From: Gammaproteobacteria bacterium
GTDB taxonomy: Bacteria > Pseudomonadota > Gammaproteobacteria > JABDBA01
DNA length: 61,510 nucleotides
Reading direction: 5' to 3'
Assembly: GCA_013288885.1 (NCBI GenBank)
Contig: JABDBA010000011.1
Span: forward strand, 1-61,510
Below, piece after piece: positions 44,748 through 53,269 of the stretch. Position 1 is the first letter of the stretch; every line of letters begins with the position of its first letter. The notes beneath the pieces are model-generated. The model was not told the origin of the DNA and did no database searches. It was given only the letters and a program-made list of their open reading frames with translations. The position numbers and the translations under genes were made by a program.

Positions 44748-47498
44748 CTAGAATGATTGAAAATTATCTTGGTATCCCGAAACATTGCTCGTTAATAATG
44801 TTGCTGGGTTCTGCATACCCACCGTACCCAATCCTTTGAACTGCCATTGTAAATAAACGGCGCTATTAAACATCGGACCACCGTTCTGATTTAAACTGGT
44901 ATATGAGCGGCCTGCAACCACGCGTGCCGCCCAACAACAGCTATCATACTCTAACCCATAGAAATACGTTTGGGGAAAAGTACGGCTGATATTATAGTTC
45001 CAACCGGCTACCGCATTCCAATGTTCTTTTACTGGCCACGCAAAAGAAACACCCACTTGATTTAGGTCATTTTTATGACTAGTAAGCGACGTAGGCGGAA
45101 CAGTGGTAATTTCATTACCAAAACGAATAAAATTATAGGTTATATTAAAAATCTGGTTAGGTTTATCCGTCGGCTGATAATGCAGATATAAATTGCTATT
45201 GACCATCTGCCGAACATGCGGGTCCCACGCTGCGTTGGCTATAGTACTCCAATTAGGCGTTAAATAGTAATCGAGTTGCCCTGCCAATGGCGAACTCCAT
45301 TCGGTGGTAGAAGTAGCGCCCAACTGCGTAGCAGCATCTACGCAGGGGACTGCTAGTGATGCAGCCCCAGGTGTACCAGGAGCGGCACAGGTACTTACAC
45401 GGCGATTTTCAAAATAATAAATTTCACCCAGGCTGGCATGAAATTTTTCTGTGCCGGTATCTTGATCTAACAAACGCGTGGTAATACCAAGGCTCACTTG
45501 GTTAGCATCGCCGATGCGATCAATACCGCTAAAGCGGTTGGTTAAAAACAAACTATCAAAACTAAATGGCACTAGCGCGGTATCAAATAACGGTAAATTA
45601 GATTGATTTTGATACGGTACAAACAGATAAAAAAGACGCGGCTCTAATGTTTGTTCATAGCCTTTGCCAAACACCGTGGTATCACGATCAAAATACAACC
45701 CGCTATCAATATCAAACATAGGCAACGAACGTTGCGCTTCGTTAGCAAAACCTGGTATCTGATTGCCGATGTTATAATGCGTTAACGATAATTGTAATTG
45801 CGGTGTAATATAACCGGGTAACCACGTCAACGGTAAACTAATACTGGGCTGTAAATTTAAACGCCCTGCCGCAATCGGTTGTGTGTTCGGCGCAGCAGGA
45901 ACTTCGCCTGGATTTAAATCTCGCATAAAATAAACGAACTGATTATTCATGGTATAAGTAAAACCACCAGCTTCATTCGGATAATTACCATTCAAATCTA
46001 ATTCGGGTAAGCGCTCATACGGGTTGGCCACCGATACCAAATTAATCGGATGTAACGTTTGATAGCCTTGCAATGAGCTAGAAAAATTCCAGTGATCACC
46101 GAGGTAATTTAAAGCAATCGACTGAGGCAATTGGTTTTGTGTTAATGTGGTTGGTGTACCAAAATCTTCGTAGTAATAATAATCACTGACATAATTATAA
46201 TTGATTGTGCTATTCCAACGCGGATCAAAAACCGTTTTATCATTGAGCGCAAAATAACTGCGATTATCGCTATTATTTTCTAAGGTGTTCATTTGTGGGC
46301 CCGCTAAATATTGGTGCGGCGCACGATCTTGAAAAGATTGAAATGCTTTATCACCTGGCAAATAAGAACCAGCCACTGTGCCAGTGCTCATTGTGGTTAA
46401 AAATCGAAACAATCCATTCATCTGTAAACCGCGTTTGCTATAATATTGCGGTGTAATTAAAGCATCGTAATTGGGAGCGATGTTCCAATAGAACGGCAAA
46501 TTAAGGCTTAAACCACCGTTACTTGAGTTGCCCAGTGATGGCATCAAAAAACCGGTTTGCCGGCGATTATCAATGGGGAAATTAAAATAAGGTGTATATA
46601 ACACGGGCACATTACCCAACGATAACCACGCATTGCGCGCTACACCGCGCCCCGTGTCATGATTTAAAGTAATAGTTTTTGCGGTGACTTTCCAAGTGCT
46701 TGTGGTGGGTGAGCAAGTGGTATAAGTCGCTTGATGTAAAATGATCAAACCCGCTTGATCTTGTTCTACTTCACCGGCATTGCCCCACGCATTGAGATTT
46801 AGAACATCGCTTTGTGAATCGTTTTTTGTGGGTGATCGAAAAGCGCTGACTAAGGTGCGATATACTGCGTGAAAAAAATTCGCGACTTTAGTGTTGAGTT
46901 GTATATAACCATGATCACCGACAACCACTTGACCTGGTTGACGCGCAACGACATTTCCTACCAACGTTGCGTCGGTAAATTGTCCTTCTTTATTGCGATT
47001 TAAATAAGCGGTATCGGCATGTACCGAGCGTCCGGGTTGCGTTAAGTTCACATCTCCCATCAAAATCGATGTACCTGTCTGACGCAAAAATCCTTGATCA
47101 GAATTAACATTAAGCGTTGTGGTTTCGATGGGGGGTAAAATTTGATTGAGAAAAGGCGCCATCGGGTCTTGATAATAACCACCGCAATAATTTTTGCTGG
47201 TGACGGGTGCTGGCGTCCAACCTAAATCTTGCAGTTCTTGGCTGGTAGCAGCAGCGAAGAGGGTGGTTGGGCAGATGAAGAGCGCGAGGATTAAGACCCA
47301 TCTACTGAACGACCAAGGAGCCCTTACTGAACCAACAAATATAGGTCGGTTCAAGCGAAGCGGAACCGACAAGGGATGATAGTTAACATTGCTATGTCGG
47401 CTCCGTCGCTGGCGCTCCTTGAGCCGACCTACAATGCTTACGGTCTGCTTTAGTGTTGCGTCAATGCGTTTTTGTTTAGCAGTAACGGAAAAAATCAT
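44748..47498 (-). CDS. lptD: LPS-assembly outer-membrane protein
   Basis: Inserts LPS into the outer leaflet. 916 residues in the full frame. OstA-like N-terminal jellyroll (GDVNLTQPGRSVHADTAYL), a large C-terminal barrel, and conserved cysteines (KNYCGG, TTCSP, DSCCW) suited to the interdomain disulfides. The first ATG overlaps the upstream lipoprotein gene by 4 bases. But codons about 22-53 are made of two REP-like palindromes, so the hydrophobic signal segment (FSRWVLILALFICPTTLFAA) starts only near residue 64. No in-frame ATG lies closer to the signal; TTG codons are possible. The N-terminus is therefore unusually long or mis-started. Confidence 0.93.
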   Translation of the reverse strand: MIFSVTAKQKRIDATLKQTVSIVGRLKERQRRSRHSNVNYHPLSVPLRLNRPIFVGSVRAPWSFSRWVLILALFICPTTLFAAATSQELQDLGWTPAPVTSKNYCGGYYQDPMAPFLNQILPPIETTTLNVNSDQGFLRQTGTSILMGDVNLTQPGRSVHADTAYLNRNKEGQFTDATLVGNVVARQPGQVVVGDHGYIQLNTKVANFFHAVYRTLVSAFRSPTKNDSQSDVLNLNAWGNAGEVEQDQAGLIILHQATYTTCSPTTSTWKVTAKTITLNHDTGRGVARNAWLSLGNVPVLYTPYFNFPIDNRRQTGFLMPSLGNSSNGGLSLNLPFYWNIAPNYDALITPQYYSKRGLQMNGLFRFLTTMSTGTVAGSYLPGDKAFQSFQDRAPHQYLAGPQMNTLENNSDNRSYFALNDKTVFDPRWNSTINYNYVSDYYYYEDFGTPTTLTQNQLPQSIALNYLGDHWNFSSSLQGYQTLHPINLVSVANPYERLPELDLNGNYPNEAGGFTYTMNNQFVYFMRDLNPGEVPAAPNTQPIAAGRLNLQPSISLPLTWLPGYITPQLQLSLTHYNIGNQIPGFANEAQRSLPMFDIDSGLYFDRDTTVFGKGYEQTLEPRLFYLFVPYQNQSNLPLFDTALVPFSFDSLFLTNRFSGIDRIGDANQVSLGITTRLLDQDTGTEKFHASLGEIYYFENRRVSTCAAPGTPGAASLAVPCVDAATQLGATSTTEWSSPLAGQLDYYLTPNWSTIANAAWDPHVRQMVNSNLYLHYQPTDKPNQIFNITYNFIRFGNEITTVPPTSLTSHKNDLNQVGVSFAWPVKEHWNAVAGWNYNISRTFPQTYFYGLEYDSCCWAARVVAGRSYTSLNQNGGPMFNSAVYLQWQFKGLGTVGMQNPATLLTSNVSGYQDNFQSF
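47342..47432. repeat. Pair of REP-like palindromes inside the lptD 5' end
   Basis: Element one: TAGGTCGGTTC...GGAACCGAC (47342-47370). Element two: TGTCGGCTCC...GAGCCGACCTAC (47395-47432), nearly identical to the copy at 39398-39436. They are arranged with TAGGTCGG and CCGACCTA at the outer ends, like a two-unit BIME. Both are read through by the lptD frame. Confidence 0.85.
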
Positions 47499-47917
47499 GG
47501 TTTACGCCGTTTGGGGCTGCTCGATACGCAATTATTGCCTTCAAAGCGCGAGTTAACAATAATGCCTTGCGGGTTGGTTTCAAACCAAGTGCGGCAGGTT
47601 AGGTTGACCGTTTGATTTCCGGTGAAAGTGGTATTGACGCCAGGGGAAACCACAGGCCCAGCCGCTGACAAAAATGTCGGGGGTTGGTTGGTGGGGTAAC
47701 CAGGTGCGGTGTACAGTTGTTGGCGCGTGTACATGTAAGTGGTGTTACCACTGGGCAATTTTATAGCGGCATCGGGATCACCCCACATCTTGATAAGATC
47801 TTGGATGTTCTGGCCTTGCCAGTTTGCTAATACTTGCTGGTAGTTAGCCGTGGTAGCGCAGGCGGAGGTTAAGGCAAGCATTGCCACAGTCATGAACGAT
47901 AATAGAATTTTTTGCAT
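47495..47917 (-). CDS. Small lipoprotein, unknown function
   Basis: 140 residues. Signal peptide with lipobox LTSAC (Cys20). The mature part begins with TTANYQQVLANWQGQ and has KMWGDPDAAI, a pattern seen in some SmpA/OmlA-like outer-membrane lipoproteins but without clear homology. Two further cysteines (NLTCRTW and GNNCVSS) may form a disulfide. Its last codons overlap the lptD start, so it is linked to LPS assembly by operon position only. Confidence 0.75.
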   Translation of the reverse strand: MQKILLSFMTVAMLALTSACATTANYQQVLANWQGQNIQDLIKMWGDPDAAIKLPSGNTTYMYTRQQLYTAPGYPTNQPPTFLSAAGPVVSPGVNTTFTGNQTVNLTCRTWFETNPQGIIVNSRFEGNNCVSSSPKRRKP

Positions 47918-47935
47918 ATTTATCCTTATATTTTT

Positions 47936-48625
47936 TCAAAACTTCAGCTTCTTTGGGTTTACCTTCGCCAATTCCGCATGAAAAGCCGCCAAGGTTTTTG
48001 CGTAATCCCCTTTACCAAAAATCGCTGACCCGGCGATAAAAGTATCGGCGCCGGCTTCAGCCACTGCACGGATATTATCTAACTTAATGCCGCCGTCAAC
48101 TGCTAAACGAATAGAGTGGTTGCTCTGCGCTAAAAAATGCCGTGTTTTACGAATTTTATCGAGTGACGAAGGGATAAATTCTTGCCCGCCAAAACCTGGG
48201 TTGACCGTCATCACTAATACATAATCGAGTTTATCTAACACAAACTCAAGGCAATCTAATGAAGTAGCAGGATTCAACGCTAACCCGGCCTTACAACCAT
48301 AACTACGAATTAACGCTAAGCTACGGTCAACGTGATCAGAAGCTTCGGGGTGAAAAGCAATATTGGTCGCTCCCGCATCTGCAAAACGGGCGATTAATCG
48401 ATCCACCGGTTTGGTCATCAAATGAACATCGAGTGGCGCATTAATACCAAATTTACGCAGACCTTCACACACCAATGGCCCAAAAGTCAGGTTGGGGACA
48501 TAATGATTGTCCATTACATCGACGTGAATTAAATCAGCACCGGCATCGAGCACTGCATTAGCTTCTTCGCCTAAACGCGCCACATCGGCAGACAAAAGTG
48601 AGGGGGCGATTCTAAAATCAAACAT
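47936..48625 (-). CDS. rpe: Ribulose-phosphate 3-epimerase
   Basis: Interconverts ribulose 5-phosphate and xylulose 5-phosphate in the pentose phosphate pathway. 229 residues from [14 protein letters not shown], preceded by GAGGAGT at good spacing; an eight-codon-longer frame is rejected. TIM barrel with [14 protein letters not shown] (metal His/Asp), [13 protein letters not shown], and the last phosphate site AGSAIFG. Confidence 0.95.
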   Translation of the reverse strand: MFDFRIAPSLLSADVARLGEEANAVLDAGADLIHVDVMDNHYVPNLTFGPLVCEGLRKFGINAPLDVHLMTKPVDRLIARFADAGATNIAFHPEASDHVDRSLALIRSYGCKAGLALNPATSLDCLEFVLDKLDYVLVMTVNPGFGGQEFIPSSLDKIRKTRHFLAQSNHSIRLAVDGGIKLDNIRAVAEAGADTFIAGSAIFGKGDYAKTLAAFHAELAKVNPKKLKF

Positions 48626-48627
48626 GT

Positions 48628-49461
48628 TTATACTCCTCGTGCAGCGCAAATTCGATCGTAGGCTGCTTTAATATTTTGGGTTTTTTCGGTTGCTAGTTTG
48701 ATCATCCCTTCCGGCAATCCTTTAGAGACTAGTTTGTCAGGATGATGTTGACTCATCAAGCGCCGATAGGCACGTTTTACTTCCGCATCGCTGGCAGATT
48801 CGGTCACCCCCAATAAGATGTAAGCATCTTTGAGCGGTAATTCGTGCCGTCGACCGGGTGGTCGATATTGACCGCCCTGCTGATAACCTTGCTGCTGATG
48901 TTGCTGATATTGTTGCTGAAAATTGAAAAAATCGCCGAAAAAAGCCGAATCAAACGGCGCAAAACCTAAACGTTGATAGATGATCTGTAACACTTTTTGT
49001 TTGGCTTGGCTTATTACCCCACCATCTGCGCTCGCCACACGCGCTTGTAATTCTACAAATAAGCGCAGCAACACTTTGTTGTGATGGCAAGCTTGGTTCA
49101 ACTCGCTTAAAGTATGCTCTAAATCAAAATCGGCTTGTTTGCCTTGATTAAATAAATCAATGGCCTGTTGCTTTAACTCGTCGCTCAACCCCATGCTGGC
49201 CATGACATTACGCGCTGCTTGAATCTCGGCTTCTGACACACGGCCATCGGCTTTAGAAATATGCCCCATCACCAAAAAAGTGGCCTTAAAAAAAGCCGCT
49301 TGTGCTGGTGCAGATCGATTAGCACCAAAATGCCAAAATTGGCGTTGCCGCTGCACGCCCTGGTCAAAAAAATGACCAACAATAACGCCCAGTACCAAGC
49401 CGAACGGCCCACCGAGTAGGTAACCACAAAAACCACCGATTAATTTTCCCCACCATGCCAT
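48628..49461 (-). CDS. djlA: Membrane-anchored DnaJ-like co-chaperone
   Basis: 277 residues from [10 protein letters not shown]. The N-terminal transmembrane helix is glycine-rich ([21 protein letters not shown]), as in DjlA. The TerB-like middle domain (about 40-190) starts [22 protein letters not shown] Gln-rich linker (about 190-206) precedes the C-terminal J domain with HPD (SQHHPDKL). Stimulates DnaK ATPase from the inner membrane. Divergent from waaA. Ends 2 bases before the rpe start. Confidence 0.93.
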   Translation of the reverse strand: MAWWGKLIGGFCGYLLGGPFGLVLGVIVGHFFDQGVQRQRQFWHFGANRSAPAQAAFFKATFLVMGHISKADGRVSEAEIQAARNVMASMGLSDELKQQAIDLFNQGKQADFDLEHTLSELNQACHHNKVLLRLFVELQARVASADGGVISQAKQKVLQIIYQRLGFAPFDSAFFGDFFNFQQQYQQHQQQGYQQGGQYRPPGRRHELPLKDAYILLGVTESASDAEVKRAYRRLMSQHHPDKLVSKGLPEGMIKLATEKTQNIKAAYDRICAARGV

Positions 49462-49528
49462 AGCTAAACCCTTGTACAGCATTCCCGCTAAACCCTTGCG
49501 GGAATTGCTTCCTTTAATATATCGCTAC

Positions 49529-49584
49529 GCGCGAACAAGTTCGCGCTTGCGACCAAAGGGGAGAACTGCATCTCTCCCCTTTGG
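49529..49584. repeat. Two perfect palindromes between djlA and waaA
   Basis: GCGCGAAC AA GTTCGCGC (49529-49546), followed by a 12-base perfect stem CCAAAGGGGAGA (49553-49564) and TCTCCCCTTTGG (49573-49584) with an 8-base loop. The second resembles the arms of the CCCCTTT-type elements elsewhere. They lie in the 193-base divergent gap and could affect expression of waaA. Confidence 0.65.
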
Positions 49585-49654
49585 AATCCCCATCGCTTTT
49601 AATGTTCAGCGGAAGGCCTTGTGCCTTACGCTTTATACCTTTACCATATCGCAC

Positions 49655-50932
49655 ATGCGACTCATTTACACTTTATTATTTTACCTTAGTTTACCCTTAA
49701 TATTCTTGCGATTATTATGGCGGGCGCGCAAAAACCCACATTATGCCATACGCTGGGATGAACGTCTTGGTTTCATTCCCCGTGTTTCACAGCAAAATGG
49801 CATCTGGATCCATGCCGTTTCGGTGGGCGAAGTGTTGGCTGCCGTGCCGTTGGTCAAAAATCTGCTACTCCGCCATCCGGATGTTCCCATTGTCATAACA
49901 ACATTAACGCCCACTGGAGCTGACCGCGTGCGCGCTCTGGTGAGTGATCCCGCTATCGGCAATAAAGTAATGCACTTTTATGCGCCGTATGACTTGCCGT
50001 TTGCCGTTAAACGTTTCTTGAATCGTATTAAACCACGTTTGTTGATCATTATCGAAACCGAACTGTGGCCAAATATGCTACATATCTGCCAACAACGCCA
50101 GATCCCCGTTTTTGCTGCTAACGCTAGATTATCAGAGCGTTCCGCCCGCGGCTATGGTCGTTTAGGGTCACTAATGCGCGGGATGTTGAGCGCCATCAGC
50201 AAAATGGCTATCCAAACCCAAGTGGAAGCCGATCGTTATATCGCTTTGGGGATGGATCCCACACGCATCGAAGTTACCGGCAGCATTAAATATGATTTAG
50301 AAATACCCGCTGATTTATCGACACGTGCGCTAGAACTAAAAAAAATATTAGGCACTGATCGCTTGGTTTGGATCGCCGCTAGCACACACGAAGGGGAAGA
50401 AGAATTTGTGTTAGACGCTTTTAACAAAGTGCGCGAAAAAGTCGACAATGTTTTATTGATGCTTGTGCCACGCCACCCCGAACGTTTTAAACGCGCGGCA
50501 GAATTATGCCAACAACGTGGATTCAATTTTATTACACGCAGCTCACAGCAATCTTGTTGTGCAGATACCCATGTATTTATCGGCGACACTATGGGTGAAT
50601 TATTATTGATGTATGCCGCTGCTGATGTTGCTTATGTCGGTGGCAGTTTAGTCGAAAAAGGCGGCCAAAATCCGCTTGAACCAGCCGCACTCGGTTTGCC
50701 GGTGATCATGGGCCCGCATTTATTTAATTTTGCTGCTATCACCGCACAATTGATCGCCGCGAACTCGATGATCAAAATTCAAAATGCGAATGAACTAGCG
50801 CCGTATATTATTAATTTATTGCAAGACCATTTATTACGCCAACAAATGGGCGAACGCGGCCGCGCTGTGGTAGATAAAAACCGTGGTGCGCTGGAGAAAC
50901 ATTTGCAAATGTTAGCGGTTTTAATCAACTAA
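49655..50932 (+). CDS. waaA: 3-deoxy-D-manno-octulosonic acid transferase
   Basis: Adds Kdo to lipid A precursor at the inner membrane. 425 residues from MRLIYTLLFYLSLPLIF, a hydrophobic N-terminal anchor; an upstream in-frame start at 49472 would encode a palindrome region and is rejected. Conserved GIWIHAVSVGE (about 47-57) and TLTPTGADRVR; the nucleotide-sugar site GGSLVEKGGQNPLEPAALG lies near residue 330. Whether it adds one or two Kdo residues cannot be decided. Confidence 0.94.
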   Translation: MRLIYTLLFYLSLPLIFLRLLWRARKNPHYAIRWDERLGFIPRVSQQNGIWIHAVSVGEVLAAVPLVKNLLLRHPDVPIVITTLTPTGADRVRALVSDPAIGNKVMHFYAPYDLPFAVKRFLNRIKPRLLIIIETELWPNMLHICQQRQIPVFAANARLSERSARGYGRLGSLMRGMLSAISKMAIQTQVEADRYIALGMDPTRIEVTGSIKYDLEIPADLSTRALELKKILGTDRLVWIAASTHEGEEEFVLDAFNKVREKVDNVLLMLVPRHPERFKRAAELCQQRGFNFITRSSQQSCCADTHVFIGDTMGELLLMYAAADVAYVGGSLVEKGGQNPLEPAALGLPVIMGPHLFNFAAITAQLIAANSMIKIQNANELAPYIINLLQDHLLRQQMGERGRAVVDKNRGALEKHLQMLAVLIN

Positions 50933-50933
50933 C

Positions 50934-51494
50934 CTAGAATACATGTTTCGCAGTTTCACCTGATATTGCTGTTGAAGCATCCGTGGGTACATCTTTATTA
51001 ACAGCAGTTTCACTAGAATCCCCTTCACCACCCTTTTTTCTAGCGACTAATACACCGCCTACTGCCTCTAGCTGAGCCACAACAGAAACAGAAATTTTAG
51101 CTTCACTGTTAACTGAATCATCCTTCGGAGGAGGATTTTGTAATTTCAATAATGCTAGTGTTGCTTTTTCAAAAATAGACCTTATTGCCTGAAGGGGCAG
51201 CGGGTCCTGAGGAAAACTCCACAAACATGACATTTTCTTTTCTACATGTTCAATAATTATATTTGCATCTTTCTCACCAATTGCAAATTCACCTATAGGC
51301 TGCATTGCTCCATCTTTTTCAAAGCTAAATCCTACAGTTACCATTTGATTCCCGACCAATTGACTCCCGCGTAGACGAATGGACAACTCAGCAATTGACT
51401 TACCATTTAATTTGAAGGTTTCACTATGGTCCGCTGAGTATGATGTATTGGGTACTCCCAACTCATCGGGTATTCCTAATGTAATATTTGTCAT
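50934..51494 (-). CDS. Orphan protein, candidate secreted effector
   Basis: 186 residues from MTNITLGIPDELG, with AAGGAG ahead of the ATG; an upstream in-frame start would add an unlikely hydrophobic segment. No family recognised. Residues 1-115 look beta-rich with a central helix; the last 60 residues are polar and disordered, rich in Ser, Thr, Asp and Glu, ending GETAKHVF. No PmrA-type box was found. The gene lies where mlaE normally follows mlaF. Convergent with waaA (1-base gap). Confidence 0.6.
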   Translation of the reverse strand: MTNITLGIPDELGVPNTSYSADHSETFKLNGKSIAELSIRLRGSQLVGNQMVTVGFSFEKDGAMQPIGEFAIGEKDANIIIEHVEKKMSCLWSFPQDPLPLQAIRSIFEKATLALLKLQNPPPKDDSVNSEAKISVSVVAQLEAVGGVLVARKKGGEGDSSETAVNKDVPTDASTAISGETAKHVF

Positions 51495-51596
51495 AACTTC
51501 TCCTTTTTTGATATAGAAATAGGTAATGATAATAATAGCTGTCCCAACAGTTAAAAGCAATGGTTAGCTTAATGGTTATGTAGCCAGTCAAACCGT

Positions 51597-51621
51597 AGTT
51601 ACCGAGGAATACTCGGTAACT
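51597..51621 (-). terminator. Perfect hairpin after mlaF
   Basis: AGTTACCGAG (51597-51606), five-base loop, CTCGGTAACT (51612-51621): a 10-base perfect stem starting 5 bases beyond the mlaF stop. No clear U-run follows on the minus strand. A termination or RNA-stability hairpin is likely; it also separates mlaF from the orphan gene. Confidence 0.55.
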
Positions 51622-51625
51622 GCTT

Positions 51626-52429
51626 CTACCCCAACAAATCCTGCTGATAATCGGGGGCGGGGTAATGGAAGGGAACGACACCATCGGGCAGGCCGTGCAT
51701 GAATTGGTTGACTGCAGGCATATGATCTTGCTGCAATTGTTGCGGTGTACCTTGGCCGATAATTTTGCCATCGGCAATTAAATAAATGTAATCAGCAATC
51801 GCGGTGGCTTCGTGCACATCGTGTGATACTAAAATAGACGTCATACCTAAGGCATCATTCAGATCACGAATTAATTTTACGATCACCCCTAACGCAATAG
51901 GATCTAAACCAGTGAAAGGTTCATCGTACATAATCAATTGTGGATCAAGTGCAATCGCACGCGCTAAAGCAACGCGTCGCCCCATGCCGCCGGATAATTC
52001 ACTCGGCATTAAATCACGCGCACCGCGCAAACCGACTGCTTGTAATTTCATCAGCACGACGGTGCGAATTAATTCTTCATCGAGTTGTGTGTGTTCGCGT
52101 AACGCAAACGCCACGTTTTCAAACGTAGAAAGATTCGTAAATAACGCACTGCTTTGAAATAACATGCCGATATGGCGACGCAATTTATAAAGTTCGGGAC
52201 GCGAGAGTTGGTTAATATAAGAATGATCAACCAATATAGTGCCGCTATCTGGTTTTAGTTGGCCGCCGATTAAACGCAATAACGTTGTTTTGCCGGTGCC
52301 GCTAGGGCCCATGATCGCGGTGATTTTACCACGCGGAATAGTTAATGTGATGTCATCAAAAATCATTCTATCGCCACGGGCAAACGACATGTTTTTGATG
52401 ACAACATAGTTTTCGTTATTTGCTAACAT
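51626..52429 (-). CDS. mlaF: Phospholipid-transport ABC ATPase
   Basis: ATP-hydrolysing subunit of the Mla inner-membrane complex that keeps outer-membrane lipid asymmetry. 267 residues. Walker A GPSGTGKTT (about 41-49), signature LSGGMGRRVALARA, Walker B LIMYDEPFTGLDP. The C-terminal tail QFMHGLPDGVVPFHYPAPDY is the MlaF-specific extension. Follows dsbA by 4 bases. The permease gene mlaE, usually next, is not in the window. Confidence 0.92.
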   Translation of the reverse strand: MLANNENYVVIKNMSFARGDRMIFDDITLTIPRGKITAIMGPSGTGKTTLLRLIGGQLKPDSGTILVDHSYINQLSRPELYKLRRHIGMLFQSSALFTNLSTFENVAFALREHTQLDEELIRTVVLMKLQAVGLRGARDLMPSELSGGMGRRVALARAIALDPQLIMYDEPFTGLDPIALGVIVKLIRDLNDALGMTSILVSHDVHEATAIADYIYLIADGKIIGQGTPQQLQQDHMPAVNQFMHGLPDGVVPFHYPAPDYQQDLLG

Positions 52430-52433
52430 ATAT

Positions 52434-53102
52434 TTACTTCTTCAGCGCATTTCTTTCTTGTGCAATTAAATAATCAACCACTTGCAACAAACGTTTATTA
52501 TCACCGCCGGTCATACGCACGCTCGTGCGATATTTACCATCAATTACTAACGTTGGAATTTCAACAATACCATAAGCGCGCATTAAATTATCACTGCGCA
52601 TCAATTGTGCATCAATGCCAGGCGAAAAATTATAAGCAGAATCAAAATCTTTCGCGGCCACGCCTTGCGTCACAAAAAATTGGCTCAGCGTCGCAGCATT
52701 GCTTAAATCAGCCCCTTGCATTTGAATCGCATTAAAAATAGCGGGGGTGATTTTATCTACCACGCCCAAATCTTTTGCGGTGTAATAAGCACGTGCGTAA
52801 ACATCCCAGTTTTGCTCGAATACTACTGGCACGCGGTCAAAAGCTACATCCGCTGGTTTTTGTGCTAACCAAGCTTCTAAAAATGGTTCAAATTTAAAAC
52901 ACCACGGGCAACCATAGCTAAAAAATTCGAGCACTTGAATTTTGCCTTTGGGTGGTGCTGTTACCCCAGGTGCATTAGCTGCAGCAGGCGGAATAATTTG
53001 ATATTCTTTGCCTGCGGTAATGGGCGCATTAGCGTCTGCCGCAAAAACAACCACCGGTAACAATAAAATTACCCATAACATTTTGGATAATAGTTTTAGC
53101 AT
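52434..53102 (-). CDS. dsbA: Periplasmic thiol:disulfide oxidoreductase DsbA
   Basis: 222 residues from MLKLLSKMLW, with GGAGAAGGAA before the ATG; an ORF extension upstream reads through a repeat element and is rejected. Signal peptide to about residue 22. The active site is C65-P-W-C68, where E. coli has CPHC; the Trp variant occurs in some Legionella-type and DsbA-like proteins and would change the redox potential. The cis-Pro loop is EIPTLVI. First gene of the dsbA-mlaF unit. Confidence 0.93.
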   Translation of the reverse strand: MLKLLSKMLWVILLLPVVVFAADANAPITAGKEYQIIPPAAANAPGVTAPPKGKIQVLEFFSYGCPWCFKFEPFLEAWLAQKPADVAFDRVPVVFEQNWDVYARAYYTAKDLGVVDKITPAIFNAIQMQGADLSNAATLSQFFVTQGVAAKDFDSAYNFSPGIDAQLMRSDNLMRAYGIVEIPTLVIDGKYRTSVRMTGGDNKRLLQVVDYLIAQERNALKK

Positions 53103-53150
53103 AGTTCCTTCTCCGTTAAATAAAAAAATAGTTACCCAATTATTTTTATG

Positions 53151-53243
53151 TGTCATTGCGAGGCGACCTGGTTTTCTTTTTGGTCGCCGTGGCAATCTTG
53201 GATATTGAAGATTGCCACGTCGCTAACGCTCCTCGCAATGACA
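53151..53243. repeat. Dispersed TGTCATTGCGAGG repeat element, complete copy
   Basis: Perfect 13-base terminal inverted repeats TGTCATTGCGAGG (53151-53163) and CCTCGCAATGACA (53231-53243). The centre carries GGCAATCTT...AAGATTGCC, another dyad. Fills the gap between psd and dsbA. A shorter related copy lies at 54144-54199 on the other side of psd. Confidence 0.85.
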
Positions 53244-53269
53244 CCAAAACACATCGTACAAATGTCTGC

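Noticed and set aside
49472..49654. Longer waaA start
   Set aside because: It would translate two palindromes and overlap the djlA start; the ATG at 49655 directly precedes the membrane anchor typical of WaaA.
51540..51580. ATTAAGCTAACCATTG as a PmrA-type box for the 51494 orphan
   Set aside because: The second half-site is poor and no -10 hexamer lies at the expected spacing.
51463..51777. Frame overlapping the 3' end of mlaF as a possible mlaE fragment
   Set aside because: The translation has no permease-like hydrophobic pattern; it is a shadow of mlaF and the orphan leader.
53103..53195. Longer dsbA start
   Set aside because: The extension reads through a dispersed repeat and lacks a signal peptide; the ATG at 53102 has a strong ribosome binding site and a proper signal sequence.
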